From the NCBI RefSeq assembly GCF_900078705.1, contig NZ_FKIF01000008.1, forward strand, positions 372,001-436,000: 64,000 nt of DNA, in the 5' to 3' direction. The number at the start of each line of letters is the position of its first letter. The stretch's first letter is position 1. Shown piece after piece: positions 43,218 through 52,654 of this stretch. The translations under genes and the position numbers were made by a program. The notes beneath the pieces were generated by a model. That model saw only the letters and a list, made by a program, of their open reading frames with translations, searched no databases and had not been told where the DNA came from. Source of the stretch: Bordetella ansorpii (lineage in GTDB: Bacteria > Pseudomonadota > Gammaproteobacteria > Burkholderiales > Burkholderiaceae_B).

Positions 43218-44531
43218 TTATCGGGTAAATGGGCCCCACGTAGGTTCACGTATTTCCCCGTTCAGGACAGACAAGGTCTGCCGCACGCGGCCATCGCTCG
43301 AGACACCCGCCAGCACGCTGCGTCCTCCTTGCATGGTAGCGTAGAGAACCTGCATGCCATTCGGTGCGAAGCTCGGCGACTGATCGTCTTGACCATCAGT
43401 CAGCAAGGTCTCGGCGCCTGAGGACAGGTTCAGCGAGGCGATACGAAACGCGCCATCTCGTCTTGCAACGTACAGCAGCGTCGATCCATCGGGGGAAATT
43501 CGGGGTGAGATGTTGTAACTACCATTTAGCGTCAGGCGGCGCGCGTCGCCGCCGTCCAGGCTGGTCTGGTATATCTGCGGGCCGCCGCTGCGGTCGCTGG
43601 TGAAGACGAGGGAACGGCCGTCGGGCGTGAAGCTGGGCTCGGTGTCGATGCCGGGCGAACGCGTGACGCGGCGCATGTTCGAACCACCGGCCGCGCTGAC
43701 TATGTAGATCTGCGACAGGCCGTCGCGCGTCAGGGCCACGGCCAACTGCGAGCCGTCCGGAGACCAGGCCGGGGCGCTGTTGTTGCCCTTGAAGTTGGCC
43801 ACGGGCACCTGGGCGCTGGTGGACAGGTTCTGCACGTACACCACCGGCTTGCCGGTGTGGAAGCTGACGTAGGCCAGGCGCTGGCCGTCCGGCGACCACT
43901 TGGGCGAGATGATGGGCTCGCGCGAACGCAGGGCCACCTGCGGGTTCTGGCCGTCGGCGTCGGCGACCTGCAGCTCGTACGTATTACCTTGTTTCAGCAC
44001 ATAGGCGATGCGTGTGGAGAAAACGCCACGCACGCCAGTGATCTTTTCGTAGATGCGGTCGGCGATCTGGTGCGCCACGCGGCGCAGTTCCTGCTCGGTG
44101 CCCGAGAAGGCCACGCCGTCCAGCTGGTTCTTCTGGACCGTGTCGGCCAGGCGGTAGCGGATGTCGTAGCGGCCATCGGCGCCGCGCGAGATGCTGCCGT
44201 AGGCCAGGAAGTCGGCGCCCTTGCCGCGCCACTCTTCGTGCGCGATGGGGCTGTCCACCGTCAGGCCCGAGCCCGCGGCGTTGATCAGGCGGAACTGGCC
44301 CGTGCGGGTCAGGTCGGCGCGGATCACGTCGGCCAGCGCGCGGCCGCGCGTGTCGTCGCCCGCGAAATCGGCAATGGCCACCGGGTACTGCGTGGCGCCC
44401 GTGCCCGAGATATCCACACGCAATTGCGCACGGGCAGGATGCCAGGCGAGCAAGGCGGCCATCAGCATTACGAGCGCAAGGCCATGCTTGCGCAGGATTC
44501 CCATGAGGGGAATGCGGAAGGCGGATGTCAT
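43218..44531 (-). CDS. tolB: Tol-Pal system periplasmic protein TolB
   Basis: The 437-residue protein has a signal peptide ending Pro-Ala-Arg-Ala, an N-terminal domain that contacts TolA, and a six-bladed WD/PD40 propeller with repeats such as Ser-Pro-Lys-Trp-Ser-Pro-Asp-Gly and Ala-Pro-Ala-Trp-Ser-Pro-Asp-Gly. It cycles between TolA and Pal. GGAG before the ATG at 44531 supports this start. It follows tolA after 16 bases. Confidence 0.97.
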   Translation of the reverse strand: MTSAFRIPLMGILRKHGLALVMLMAALLAWHPARAQLRVDISGTGATQYPVAIADFAGDDTRGRALADVIRADLTRTGQFRLINAAGSGLTVDSPIAHEEWRGKGADFLAYGSISRGADGRYDIRYRLADTVQKNQLDGVAFSGTEQELRRVAHQIADRIYEKITGVRGVFSTRIAYVLKQGNTYELQVADADGQNPQVALRSREPIISPKWSPDGQRLAYVSFHTGKPVVYVQNLSTSAQVPVANFKGNNSAPAWSPDGSQLAVALTRDGLSQIYIVSAAGGSNMRRVTRSPGIDTEPSFTPDGRSLVFTSDRSGGPQIYQTSLDGGDARRLTLNGSYNISPRISPDGSTLLYVARRDGAFRIASLNLSSGAETLLTDGQDDQSPSFAPNGMQVLYATMQGGRSVLAGVSSDGRVRQTLSVLNGEIREPTWGPFTR

Positions 44532-44547
44532 GGTCGGCAATCTCCTG

Positions 44548-45777
44548 TCAGTCATACATTCGGTACACAACATCGATAACGGGCTCATAACGGCCGCCAT
44601 CTGGTTTCGGGAACGGGTTGCAGCGCCGGATGCCGGTTTCGACCGCGCGGTCGAAGCCCGTGATGCCGGACGAGCGGGTCAGCGTGACGCCTGTTACTTT
44701 CCCGTCAGACCCTAACTGTACCCGGTATTCCGCCGTCGGATTGGAGGATCCGCGGGCGGGAGTGGGGTAGGACACACCAGGCTGCACGCAGGCACGCACC
44801 TTGGCGCCGTAGCCGCTGTCGCGCCCACCGCCCGCCTGGTTGCGGTCGGCCGTGCCGCCTGGCAGGCCGGCGGCGCCCAGGGCGTCGCTGCGGAAGGCGT
44901 CGCGCAGGGCCTGGTCGGCCGCGGCCTTCTTTTCAGCGGCTGCCTTTTCAGCCGCCGCCTTCTTCTCGGCCGCGGCCTTTTCGGCGGCGGCCTTCTTGGC
45001 GGCGTCTTCCTTGGCTTTCTTTTCGGCGGCCAGCTTTTCGGCTTCCGCCTTCTCGGCGGCAGCCTTTTCAGCGGCAGCCTTTTTCTCGGCGGCGGCCTTC
45101 TCGGCCGCGGCCTTTTCAGCAGCAGCCTTTTTCTCGGCGGCGGCTTTCTCGGCGGCGGCCTTTTCGGCGGCGGCTTTCTCGGCAGCCGCCTTTTCCGCCG
45201 CGGCCTTGTCGGCGGCGGCCTTCTCAGCCGCAGCCTTCTGCGCGGCAGCCTTCTCGGCAGCCGCCTTCTCGTCGGCCAGACGCTGCTTTTCCTTCAGTTC
45301 GGCCTGCTTGCGTTCCTCTTCGAGGCGCGCCTTTTCCTTGGCGGCTTCGGCGGCCTGGCGCTGCTTCTCTTCCTGCTCGCGCTTTTTGCGGGCTTCTTCG
45401 AGCGCGATCTCGGGATCGGGCTGCTCGGGCGGCTGCACCGTCGGCTTGGGTGGTGTCGGCACGGGTTGAGGCGGCGCCGGAGGCGGCGCCGGAGGCGGCG
45501 TCGGCGTGGGGTCGGGCTGGGGCTGAGGCTCAGGCGGCTTGGGCTGCGGATCCGGTGGCGGCTTGTTCGGCGTGGGGGGCGGGGAGTCGGGGCTGTCACC
45601 CTTGGCCCACAACTCGACCTGCACCGGCCCGGGGTTCTCGGTATGCCAATCCAGGCCGACCACGAGAGCGAGCACCAGCAACAGGTGCGCCAGGACCGCC
45701 AGGCCGAGGCCCTTCTTGTTGTCCTGGGAGGCGGCGGGATCCCGCGGGCCGTTGCGTTGCGAGGAAGGTGACGTCAT
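44548..45777 (-). CDS. tolA: Tol-Pal system protein TolA
   Basis: The 409-residue protein has one N-terminal membrane helix (about 23-42), a Pro-rich stretch (about 58-115), a long Ala/Lys/Glu helical rod (about 125-290) and a C-terminal TolA/TonB-like domain (Pro-Thr-Ala-Glu-Tyr-Arg-Val, Phe-Asp-Arg-Ala-Val, Val-Tyr-Arg-Met-Tyr-Asp). It transmits proton-motive energy from TolQR to TolB-Pal. The long Pro-rich region before the rod is typical of beta-proteobacterial TolA. Confidence 0.96.
   Translation of the reverse strand: MTSPSSQRNGPRDPAASQDNKKGLGLAVLAHLLLVLALVVGLDWHTENPGPVQVELWAKGDSPDSPPPTPNKPPPDPQPKPPEPQPQPDPTPTPPPAPPPAPPQPVPTPPKPTVQPPEQPDPEIALEEARKKREQEEKQRQAAEAAKEKARLEEERKQAELKEKQRLADEKAAAEKAAAQKAAAEKAAADKAAAEKAAAEKAAAEKAAAEKAAAEKKAAAEKAAAEKAAAEKKAAAEKAAAEKAEAEKLAAEKKAKEDAAKKAAAEKAAAEKKAAAEKAAAEKKAAADQALRDAFRSDALGAAGLPGGTADRNQAGGGRDSGYGAKVRACVQPGVSYPTPARGSSNPTAEYRVQLGSDGKVTGVTLTRSSGITGFDRAVETGIRRCNPFPKPDGGRYEPVIDVVYRMYD
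44925..45295 (-). repeat. Coding repeat: Ala-Ala-Ala-Glu-Lys heptad-like repeats of TolA
   Basis: About 120 codons encode repeats of Ala-Ala-Ala-Glu-Lys with Lys-Lys inserts, a single long helix. At the DNA level it is made of GCGGCC/GCCGCC-type units that could recombine, so length may vary among strains. Confidence 0.85.
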
Positions 45778-45822
45778 GGGCGAGATAGTGAGGCCAGGGG
45801 CCGGAACCGGTTCGAGGCGCGT

Positions 45823-46278
45823 TTAGCGGCGGCGGGTGGGCTGCTGCACGGCGGACCCGCCCTGGTCGACCAGCAGGCCCAGGCGGGTGATGCCGCTGGT
45901 GCGCAGCTCGTCCATCACCTTCACCACGGTTTCGTAGGGGGCCTTGCCGTCGGCGGCGATCACCACGGGCGTGTCCGCCGTGATGCGCGACTGCACCTGC
46001 GAGACCAGTTCGGCGCGGTTGATGTCCTGCGGCGTGGCGCCGGCCTCACGCATGCGCAGCGCGATCTTGCCATCCTGGCCGATCTGCACTTCCAGCGGCT
46101 TGACCGGCACCTGGGCAGCCTGGCCGACCGATGGCAGCTCGATCAGGCCGGGGGTGATCAGCGGCGCGGTCACCATGAAGATGACCAGCAGCACCAGCAT
46201 GACGTCGATGTAGGGCACCACGTTGATGTCTGCTTTCATCTTGCGGCCGTGCCGGCCGCCAGAACGTAAAGAGCCCAT
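45823..46278 (-). CDS. tolR: Tol-Pal system protein TolR (ExbD family)
   Basis: The 151-residue protein has one membrane helix (Val-Pro-Tyr-Ile-Asp-Val-Met-Leu-Val-Leu-Leu-Val-Ile-Phe-Met) carrying the essential Asp of the proton channel, and an ExbD periplasmic domain. It starts inside the tolQ stop (ATGA overlap), so TolQ and TolR are made in step. It forms the motor with TolQ. Confidence 0.96.
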   Translation of the reverse strand: MGSLRSGGRHGRKMKADINVVPYIDVMLVLLVIFMVTAPLITPGLIELPSVGQAAQVPVKPLEVQIGQDGKIALRMREAGATPQDINRAELVSQVQSRITADTPVVIAADGKAPYETVVKVMDELRTSGITRLGLLVDQGGSAVQQPTRRR

Positions 46279-46958
46279 CAGCGCACCTGCCGTTGCAGAA
46301 TGTTCAGGAATTCATCGACGAAGCTGTCGAAACGGATCGACAGGCGATCGATGTCGTTGGTGAAGCGGTTGTAGGCCACCACCGCGGGGATGGCGGCGAA
46401 CAGGCCGATGGCGGTGGCGATCAGGGCTTCGGCGATGCCGGGCGCCACCGAGGCCAGCGTGGCCTGCTGCATGTTCGACAGGCCGATGAACGCGTGCATG
46501 ATGCCCCACACCGTGCCCAGCAGGCCGATGTACGGACTGACCGAGCCGGCCGAGGCCAGGAAGTTCAGGTGCGACTCCAGCGCGTCCATTTCACGCTGGT
46601 AGGCGGCGCGCATGGCGCGGCGCGGGCCGTCCAGGGCGGCGTTGATGTCGCCGCTGGGAGCGTTGCGGCGGGCCTTCATGAACTCGGTCATGCCGGCGTC
46701 GAAGATGCGGGCCAGGGCGCCTTGCTCGTCGCGGCGGCTGGACACCGCCTGCTGCAGCACGGACAGGTCGCCGCCCGACCAGAAGTCGTCCTCGAAACGC
46801 AGCGTCTGGCGATGCGTGCGGCGGATGGCCATCCGCTTGGCGAAGATGTAGGTCCAGGACATGATGGAGATCACCAGCAGGATCAGCATGATCAGCTGAA
46901 CGGGGATGCTGGCGTGCGAGATCAGCGAGATCAGCGACATGTCGGCGGAGGGTTGCAT
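46278..46958 (-). CDS. tolQ: Tol-Pal system protein TolQ (ExbB/MotA family)
   Basis: The 226-residue protein has three membrane helices, the first after a short periplasmic N-terminus, then a large cytoplasmic loop and the paired helices with Ile-Gly-Leu-Leu-Gly-Thr-Val-Trp-Gly-Ile and Thr-Ala-Ile-Gly-Leu-Phe-Ala-Ala-Ile-Pro-Ala-Val. It forms the proton-driven stator with TolR. It follows ybgC after six bases. Confidence 0.96.
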   Translation of the reverse strand: MQPSADMSLISLISHASIPVQLIMLILLVISIMSWTYIFAKRMAIRRTHRQTLRFEDDFWSGGDLSVLQQAVSSRRDEQGALARIFDAGMTEFMKARRNAPSGDINAALDGPRRAMRAAYQREMDALESHLNFLASAGSVSPYIGLLGTVWGIMHAFIGLSNMQQATLASVAPGIAEALIATAIGLFAAIPAVVAYNRFTNDIDRLSIRFDSFVDEFLNILQRQVR

Positions 46959-46964
46959 GGATAT

Positions 46965-47387
46965 CTATCCCTGGATGGATTTCAGTTTGTCGTGGACGTC
47001 GCCGGGCAGTTCGGCTGGCCGCAAATTGGTCGTGTCTACGCAGCAGACTTGGATGCCGCCTTCGGCCAGCAGTTCCCCGTCGCGCTCCGCGCGCTGGGCG
47101 AAGTGTATCGAAGCGCGGCCCACTCGGGTGATCTGGCTGCGGATGGTGAGCAGATCGTCCAGGCGCGCCGGCTTGCGGTAGCGCATATCCAGCGAATGGA
47201 CGACGAAGACCCGGCCGGTGCGGCCGACCAGTTCGGACTGGTTGAAGCCCAGCGCCCGCAGCCATTCGGTGCGGGCGCGTTCGAAGAACTTCAGGTAATT
47301 GGCATAGAAGACGATTCCCGCGGCGTCCGTGTCTTCGTAGTAGACACGGACCTGCTGCAGGAATTCGGCTGACGTCGGTTCGATCAC
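46965..47387 (-). CDS. ybgC: Acyl-CoA thioesterase YbgC (tol-pal associated)
   Basis: The 140-residue hot-dog-fold protein has the YbgC motif Tyr-Tyr-Glu-Asp-Thr-Asp-Ala-Ala-Gly-Ile-Val-Phe-Tyr-Ala-Asn-Tyr with its catalytic Asp. Family members hydrolyse short-chain or phospholipid-related acyl thioesters. The start is GTG at 47387; no ATG fits and no strong ribosome site is visible. It is the first gene of the tol-pal operon, the usual order. Confidence 0.94.
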   Translation of the reverse strand: MIEPTSAEFLQQVRVYYEDTDAAGIVFYANYLKFFERARTEWLRALGFNQSELVGRTGRVFVVHSLDMRYRKPARLDDLLTIRSQITRVGRASIHFAQRAERDGELLAEGGIQVCCVDTTNLRPAELPGDVHDKLKSIQG

Positions 47388-47444
47388 GATAACGGTAGTC
47401 TTACGGCACGCGGGCGCCCACCACGGAGCGCCGAGGGCGCGATA

Positions 47445-49181
47445 TTACAGCGTATCCAGGCGATCGAGGGTTTGCTGCAGCGCCTGGTCGGCGGGAATGC
47501 GGCTGGCCTCGGTGTCCCGGCGTGCCTGCAATTCGACCACGCCTTCCTTCAGGCCGCGCTCTCCAACTGTTACGCGCAGCGGCACGCCGATCAGTTCCCA
47601 TTCGGCGAACATCACGCCCGGCCGGGCATCGCGGTCGTCAAGGATGACGTCCACGCCGCGCGCGCGCAAGGCTTCGTACAGGCGGGTGGCCGTGTCACGG
47701 ACAGTTTCACTCTTGCCCCAGCCCACCGGACAAATAACCACTTCGAAGGGGGCGATCGCGCGGGGCCACAGAATGCCGCGCTCGTCGTGGTTCTGCTCGA
47801 TGGCCGCGCCCGCGATGCGGGTGACGCCGATGCCGTAGCAGCCCATTTCCAGCACGGCGGGCTTGCCGTTGTCGTCCAGGAAGGTGGCCTTCAGGGCTTC
47901 CGAGTACTTGGTGCCCAGGTAGAACACGTGGCCGACCTCGATGCCGCGCTGGATCGCCAGGGTGCCGTTGCCGTCCGGCGAGGGGTCGCCCGCCACGACG
48001 TTGCGCAGGTCGGCCACCGCTTCGGGTTCGGGCAGGTCGCGGCCCCAGTTCATGCCGGTGTAGTGGAAATCCTCGCGGTTGGCGCCGCAGACGAAGTCGG
48101 CCATGTTGGCCACCGTGCGGTCGGCGATGACGCGCACCGGGCGGGTGGTCTTCAGGGGACCCAGGTAACCGGGCTTGCAGCCGAAGTGGTCGACGATCTC
48201 GGCCTCGGTGGCGAAGCGGTAGCCCTTCAGGCCCGGCAGCTTGCCCACTTTGACCTCGTTCATCTCGTGGTCGCCGCGCAGCAGCAGCAGCCAGATCTGG
48301 GCCGCTTCGCCTTCCTTCTCGGCGTCGGTGGCCAGCACGATGGACTTGATGGTGCGTTCCAGCGGCAGGCCCAGCAGCTTGGCCACGTCCTCGCACTTGG
48401 CGGCGCCCGGCGTGGGCGTCTCCTGCAGGGCTTCGGCCGGCGCGGCGCGCTCGGCCAGCAGGGCCACGGCCTCTGCCAGCTCGATGTTGGCGGCGTAGGC
48501 GGAGCCGGGGTTGTAGACGATCAGGTCTTCGCCGGTGTCGGCGATCACCTGGAATTCATGGCTGCGGGTGCCGCCGATCGAGCCGGTGTCGGCCGCCACG
48601 GCGCGGAATTCCAGCCCCAGGCGCTCGAAGATGCGCATGTAGGCCGCGTACATGTTGTCGTAGCTCTTCTGCGCGCCGGCCTCGTCGCGGTCGAACGAGT
48701 AGGCGTCCTTCATGGTGAATTCGCGGCCGCGCATCAGGCCGAAGCGGGGACGGCGTTCGTCCCGGAACTTGGTCTGGATGTGATAGAAGTTGACCGGCAA
48801 CTGGCGGTAGCTGTGGATCTCGTTGCGGGCGATGTCGGTGATCACTTCTTCCGAGGTCGGCTGCAGGACGAAGTCCCGGTCGTGGCGGTCCTTGATGCGC
48901 AGCAGTTCGGCGCCGTATTGCGTCCAGCGGCCGGATTCCTGCCAGAGTTCGGCGGGCTGGACCACCGGCATCAGCAGCTCCAGGGCGCCGGCGGCGTTCA
49001 TTTCTTCACGGATGATCCCCTCGATCTTGCGGATGACCCGCAGGCCGACCGGCATGTACGTATAGATGCCCCCTGCCAGCTTGCGGATCATCCCGGCGCG
49101 CGTCATCAGCTGGTGGCTGACGACTTCTGCCTCGGCGGGGGCTTCTTTCAGGGTGTTCAGGTGGTAGTGGGAAGCGCGCAT
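47445..49181 (-). CDS. proS: Prolyl-tRNA synthetase (bacterial type with insertion domain)
   Basis: The 578-residue class II synthetase has motif 1-3 regions ([12 protein letters not shown], [10 protein letters not shown] and Gly-Ile-Gly-Val-Thr-Arg) and the YbaK-like editing insertion between motifs 2 and 3 (about 230-400). It charges tRNA-Pro. The start at 49181 gives the canonical Met-Arg-Ala-Ser. It is divergent from rppH with 64 bases between, including a TATAAT at 49204. Confidence 0.97.
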   Translation of the reverse strand: MRASHYHLNTLKEAPAEAEVVSHQLMTRAGMIRKLAGGIYTYMPVGLRVIRKIEGIIREEMNAAGALELLMPVVQPAELWQESGRWTQYGAELLRIKDRHDRDFVLQPTSEEVITDIARNEIHSYRQLPVNFYHIQTKFRDERRPRFGLMRGREFTMKDAYSFDRDEAGAQKSYDNMYAAYMRIFERLGLEFRAVAADTGSIGGTRSHEFQVIADTGEDLIVYNPGSAYAANIELAEAVALLAERAAPAEALQETPTPGAAKCEDVAKLLGLPLERTIKSIVLATDAEKEGEAAQIWLLLLRGDHEMNEVKVGKLPGLKGYRFATEAEIVDHFGCKPGYLGPLKTTRPVRVIADRTVANMADFVCGANREDFHYTGMNWGRDLPEPEAVADLRNVVAGDPSPDGNGTLAIQRGIEVGHVFYLGTKYSEALKATFLDDNGKPAVLEMGCYGIGVTRIAGAAIEQNHDERGILWPRAIAPFEVVICPVGWGKSETVRDTATRLYEALRARGVDVILDDRDARPGVMFAEWELIGVPLRVTVGERGLKEGVVELQARRDTEASRIPADQALQQTLDRLDTL

Positions 49182-49245
49182 AGATAGAGGGGATACCAGT
49201 ACGTATAATCGACCGTAATTGTATTGAATTCGGTGGGGGTGGCCC

Positions 49246-49818
49246 ATGCTTGATCGCGAAGGCTACCGTCCCAATGTCGGCATCATTCTCGTCAACGGCA
49301 AAAACGAGGTCTTTTGGGGCAAGCGGATCCGGGAACATGCCTGGCAATTCCCGCAAGGTGGCATCAAGCACGGGGAGAGCCCCGTGCAGGCCATGTATCG
49401 CGAGCTCCATGAAGAAGTGGGCCTCAAGCCCGAGCATGTCCGCATTCTGGGACGTACACGTGACTGGCTGCGTTACAATGTTCCGGACCACTTCGTCCGG
49501 CGCGAATGGCGCGGCCACTATAAAGGACAAAAGCAGATCTGGTTCCTGCTGCGCATGGTCGGTCGCGATTGCGACGTCTGCCTGCGCTCGACGCAGCATC
49601 CCGAGTTCGACGCCTGGCGCTGGAGCCAATATTGGGTGCCGCTGGACGCGGTCATCGAGTTCAAGCGCGAGGTCTACACCCAGGCGCTGAACGAACTGTC
49701 CGCCATCCTGTTCCGCCGGCACCACGAAACCCGCTACCTGCGCCAGCGCGTGCATGGTCCGCGTTCGTCCGAAATTCCCTCCGCAGAAAACGACGGTCAT
49801 GCGCATATTGTTGGTTGA
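49246..49818 (+). CDS. rppH: RNA pyrophosphohydrolase RppH (Nudix)
   Basis: The 190-residue protein has the full Nudix box starting Gly-Gly-Ile-Lys-His-Gly-Glu and running to Arg-Glu-Leu-His-Glu-Glu-Val-Gly, plus the RppH N-terminus [12 protein letters not shown]. It removes pyrophosphate from 5' triphosphate mRNA ends and so triggers decay. Its end overlaps the response regulator start by 20 bases. Confidence 0.96.
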   Translation: MLDREGYRPNVGIILVNGKNEVFWGKRIREHAWQFPQGGIKHGESPVQAMYRELHEEVGLKPEHVRILGRTRDWLRYNVPDHFVRREWRGHYKGQKQIWFLLRMVGRDCDVCLRSTQHPEFDAWRWSQYWVPLDAVIEFKREVYTQALNELSAILFRRHHETRYLRQRVHGPRSSEIPSAENDGHAHIVG

Positions 49819-50487
49819 AGACGAGCGGGACATGGCCTCCTGGCTGGTCCGCGCCCTGACGCAAAGCGGGTTCCTGCCCGACCACGCGCCCGATGCCCGG
49901 ACCGCCGAGGGCCTGATGGCAGGCAACGAGTACGACGCGATCGTGCTCGACCTGCGCCTGCCCGACAAGCACGGCCTGGCGCTGTTGCGCGAGATGCGCA
50001 ACCGCGACGACCGCACGCCGGTGCTGCTGCTGACTGCCCAGGGCGGCCTGCAAGACCGCGTGCGCGGCCTGAACCTGGGCGCCGACGACTTCCTCACCAA
50101 GCCTTTCGCCCTCGAAGAACTCGAGGCGCGCATCACGGCCTTGGTGCGCCGCAGCCGTGGCCGCCAGCATCCGCGCCTGCAGTGCGGTTCGCTGTCCTAC
50201 GACAGCGAAAGCCGGGCGTTCACGCTCGACGGCGCGCTGCTGTTCCTCACGCCGCGCGAACATGCCGCGCTGGCCGCGTTGCTCACCCGCAGCGGCTATC
50301 CGGTGGACAAGACCCACCTGTTCGGCAAGGTCTTCACCCAGGAAAGCGAGGCCAACCTCGATGCCATCGAGGTCGTGCTGCACCGCCTGCGCAAGAAGCT
50401 CACTGGCAGCGATGTTCGCATCGTCACGGTGCGTGGCCTGGGCTACATGCTGGAAAGCGTCGCGCGCGCGAACCCACCGAATCGTGA
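49799..50487 (+). CDS. tctD: OmpR-family response regulator, TctD-like, with an out-of-frame 3' end
   Basis: The receiver has Glu7-Asp8, phosphoacceptor Asp51, Thr79 and Lys101; an OmpR-type winged helix follows and ends Gly-Leu-Gly-Tyr-Met-Leu-Glu-Ser. As sequenced, the frame does not stop here but runs on to 51388 through low-complexity residues read out of frame over the kinase gene. Removing one CG from the (CG)5 tract at 50461-50470 would end the protein after Arg-Glu-Pro-Thr-Glu-Ser at TGA 50485-50487, with the usual GTGA overlap to the kinase start and 228 residues. I give that end. Either a sequence error, a mutation or a variable tract explains it. It likely controls the tctB-tctA genes downstream. 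Confidence 0.8.
50461..50470. repeat. (CG)5 dinucleotide tract at the response regulator 3' end
   Basis: Five CG units in the last codons of the regulator gene. Four units would restore the expected stop, so tract length decides whether the reading frame terminates at the kinase start or runs on about 300 codons. Confidence 0.85.
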
Positions 50488-52034
50488 GTCTCTTCAAGGT
50501 CCGTTGGCCGCGGATGCCGCTTCCCGGCATCCGGGCCGTGCTCATCACGCTGCTGATGCCGGGCGTCATCCTGCTGCTGGTCATCGACAGCTGGAACGAC
50601 TACCGCACCCTGGCCACCATCACCAACGAAGCCTACGACTCGGCGCTGCTGGAGCCCGCTCGCGTGCTCGAGAGCAGCGTCGAATTCTCGCCCGAGGGCC
50701 ACCTGCAGGTGGCCACGCCGCTGTACGCGCAGGTCATGCTCGAGTCGCGCGCGGGCCTGCGCAAATATTTCCGCATCGAAGAGATCGATCCGCCGGTCGA
50801 GACAGGCAAGGGCGCCGTCGTCCCGCCCGTGCATGGCCGCACGCTGGCCGGCATGCCCGAAATGCCGCGCCTGCCGTACTGGCCCAAGGGCAATGGCGAT
50901 CCGCTGTTCTACGACGCGGTCTACCGCAACGATCCGGTGCGCGCGGTAGCCGTGCTGCGCGATCTGTATTACCGCGGCCAGCACCGCCAGGTGCTGGTGG
51001 TGGTGGCCGAAAGCATCGGCAAGCGCCAGGCGGCCGAAGCCAGCGCGCAGCGCCAGGAAATCCTGCGCGATGCGCGCATGCTGGCGCTGGTCGCCTTGCT
51101 GGTGTGGTGGGGCGTGGTGTGGGCGGTCAAGCCGCTGGTCAGGCTGCGCAACGACATCCGTGCGCGGCGGCCCGACGATCTGACCCCGCTCGATTCGGCT
51201 CGCGTGCCCAGCGAAGTCACGCCGCTGGTCGAGGCCGTCAACCATCACATCGCGCGCTACCGGCGCGTGCTGGACGAACAATCGCAGTTCCTGGCCGACG
51301 CCTCGCATCAGTTGCGCACGCCGCTGGCCATCATGCTGACGCAGGCGCAGTACGCACTGCGCGAACCCGATCCGGTGCGCGCGCATGAAGGCCTGCGCGC
51401 CATCGTCGACCAACTGGGCCGCACCCGCCGCCTGACCGAACAGCTGCTGTCGCTGGCGCATGCCAACCAGGGCGAGGCCACGCCGCGCGAACGCTGCGAC
51501 CTGAATGACGTGGCGCGCGAGGTCGTGCTGCAGCATCTGCCGCTGGCGCACGAGCGCCAGCAGGACCTGGGTTGGGTCGACGCGCGCGGCGAAGAAGAAC
51601 AGGCGCAGGCGGGCGACCGACAAGGAGACGTGGTGCCCGTCTGGGGCAGCGAAGCCGAGTTGCACGAGGCCCTGTCCAACCTGATCCACAACGCGATCCG
51701 CTATGCACCCGTCGGCGCGCGCATCACGGTTTCGGTGGTGCGCCAAGCCGAGCGCGGCGAGGTGACGGTGGCCGACAACGGCCCCGGCATTCCGGTTGCG
51801 TTGCGCAAGCGCGCGTTCGCGCGTTTCGACCGCGTCGGCGCCGACCGGGCGCATTCGGCCAGCGGCTCCGGCCTGGGGCTTTCCATTGCGCGTGCCTATG
51901 CGCGGCGCAACGATGGCGACATCGAGTTGCGCGATGGCGAGCCCAATTCCGATGGCGGCACGGGCCTTGCCGCCGTTTTGTGGATGCCGCTCATCAGGGA
52001 TTTCCCGACGATTCAGGAACCCGACAGCGCATAG
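50484..52034 (+). CDS. tctE: Sensor histidine kinase, TctE-like with 2CSK_N-type sensor domain
   Basis: From GTG 50484 the 516-residue protein has a membrane helix at about 17-36, a periplasmic domain of the two-component-sensor N-terminal type (Trp-Asn-Asp-Tyr, Ser-Ala-Leu-Leu-Glu-Pro-Ala-Arg), a second helix near 198-216, the H-box His275 (Ala-Ser-His-Gln-Leu-Arg-Thr-Pro-Leu), and the ATPase N and G boxes (Asn-Leu-Ile-His-Asn-Ala-Ile, Asp-Asn-Gly-Pro-Gly-Ile, Gly-Ser-Gly-Leu-Gly-Leu-Ser-Ile). TctE-type kinases sense tricarboxylates or other carboxylates and phosphorylate TctD. The tct genes downstream support this. Confidence 0.9.
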   Translation: MSLFKVRWPRMPLPGIRAVLITLLMPGVILLLVIDSWNDYRTLATITNEAYDSALLEPARVLESSVEFSPEGHLQVATPLYAQVMLESRAGLRKYFRIEEIDPPVETGKGAVVPPVHGRTLAGMPEMPRLPYWPKGNGDPLFYDAVYRNDPVRAVAVLRDLYYRGQHRQVLVVVAESIGKRQAAEASAQRQEILRDARMLALVALLVWWGVVWAVKPLVRLRNDIRARRPDDLTPLDSARVPSEVTPLVEAVNHHIARYRRVLDEQSQFLADASHQLRTPLAIMLTQAQYALREPDPVRAHEGLRAIVDQLGRTRRLTEQLLSLAHANQGEATPRERCDLNDVAREVVLQHLPLAHERQQDLGWVDARGEEEQAQAGDRQGDVVPVWGSEAELHEALSNLIHNAIRYAPVGARITVSVVRQAERGEVTVADNGPGIPVALRKRAFARFDRVGADRAHSASGSGLGLSIARAYARRNDGDIELRDGEPNSDGGTGLAAVLWMPLIRDFPTIQEPDSA

Positions 52035-52155
52035 AAAGCGAATCACCAGCTTCGCTACGTATTCTCCTGGCGATCCCTTGTTTCAGCGGATTGCCGCGCC
52101 TTTTCACTGGCGCCGGTATCACGAGCCAGCGCGGCGGTAAGCGCGAGGAGGAGAT

Positions 52156-52650
52156 ATGCAGCACACGGCATCATTCAAGAAGGACTATTACGGCGGGGCC
52201 TTGATGGTTCTCGTCGGCTTGTCCGCCATCTACGCGGCCTTCAACTATCACATCGGTTCGCTCTCGCACATGGGGCCGGGGTTCTTCCCGGCGTCCATCG
52301 GCGGCTTGCTCGCGCTGACCGGCCTGCTGATCGCGGCCTCCGCGCGCGGCCAGAAGAACAAGCCGCCGAAGGAAGGGGCCGAGGAAGCGGTCCAGCACTC
52401 GCACCCCTCGGATTTCCCGGACCTGCGCGGCGCCGTCTGCATCATCGGCGGCACGCTGGCCTTTCTGCTGTTCGGCCACTACGGCGGCCTGCTTCCGGCC
52501 ACCTTCTTCGCCGTGTTCATCTGCGGCCTGGGCGATCGCACCAACACCGTGAAGCAGGTCCTGCTGCTGGCGGTGGCCATGTGCGTGATCGCAACCGTTG
52601 TCTTCTGGTGGGCGTTGCAGTTGCAGCTTCCGCTGTTCACGTGGGGCTGA
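52156..52650 (+). CDS. tctB: Tripartite tricarboxylate transporter small membrane subunit TctB
   Basis: The 164-residue protein has four hydrophobic helices and the TctB-like Met-Gly-Pro-Gly-Phe-Phe-Pro motif near residue 39. It works with TctA as the membrane part of a secondary, receptor-dependent carboxylate transporter. A GAGGAGGAG ribosome site lies just before the ATG. The gene follows the two-component genes and is four bases from tctA. No tctC receptor gene is adjacent. Confidence 0.93.
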   Translation: MQHTASFKKDYYGGALMVLVGLSAIYAAFNYHIGSLSHMGPGFFPASIGGLLALTGLLIAASARGQKNKPPKEGAEEAVQHSHPSDFPDLRGAVCIIGGTLAFLLFGHYGGLLPATFFAVFICGLGDRTNTVKQVLLLAVAMCVIATVVFWWALQLQLPLFTWG

Positions 52651-52654
52651 AGCC

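Noticed and set aside
44840-45469. An Ala/Phe/Ser-rich open frame opposite tolA
   Set aside because: It is the complement of the Ala-Lys-Glu repeats of TolA; composition reflects the repeat and no start signal supports it.
50490-51388. The long C-terminal extension of the TctD-like regulator as a real domain
   Set aside because: It is Arg/Ala/Gly/Pro low-complexity read out of frame over the well-supported kinase gene; a CG-tract length change explains it better.
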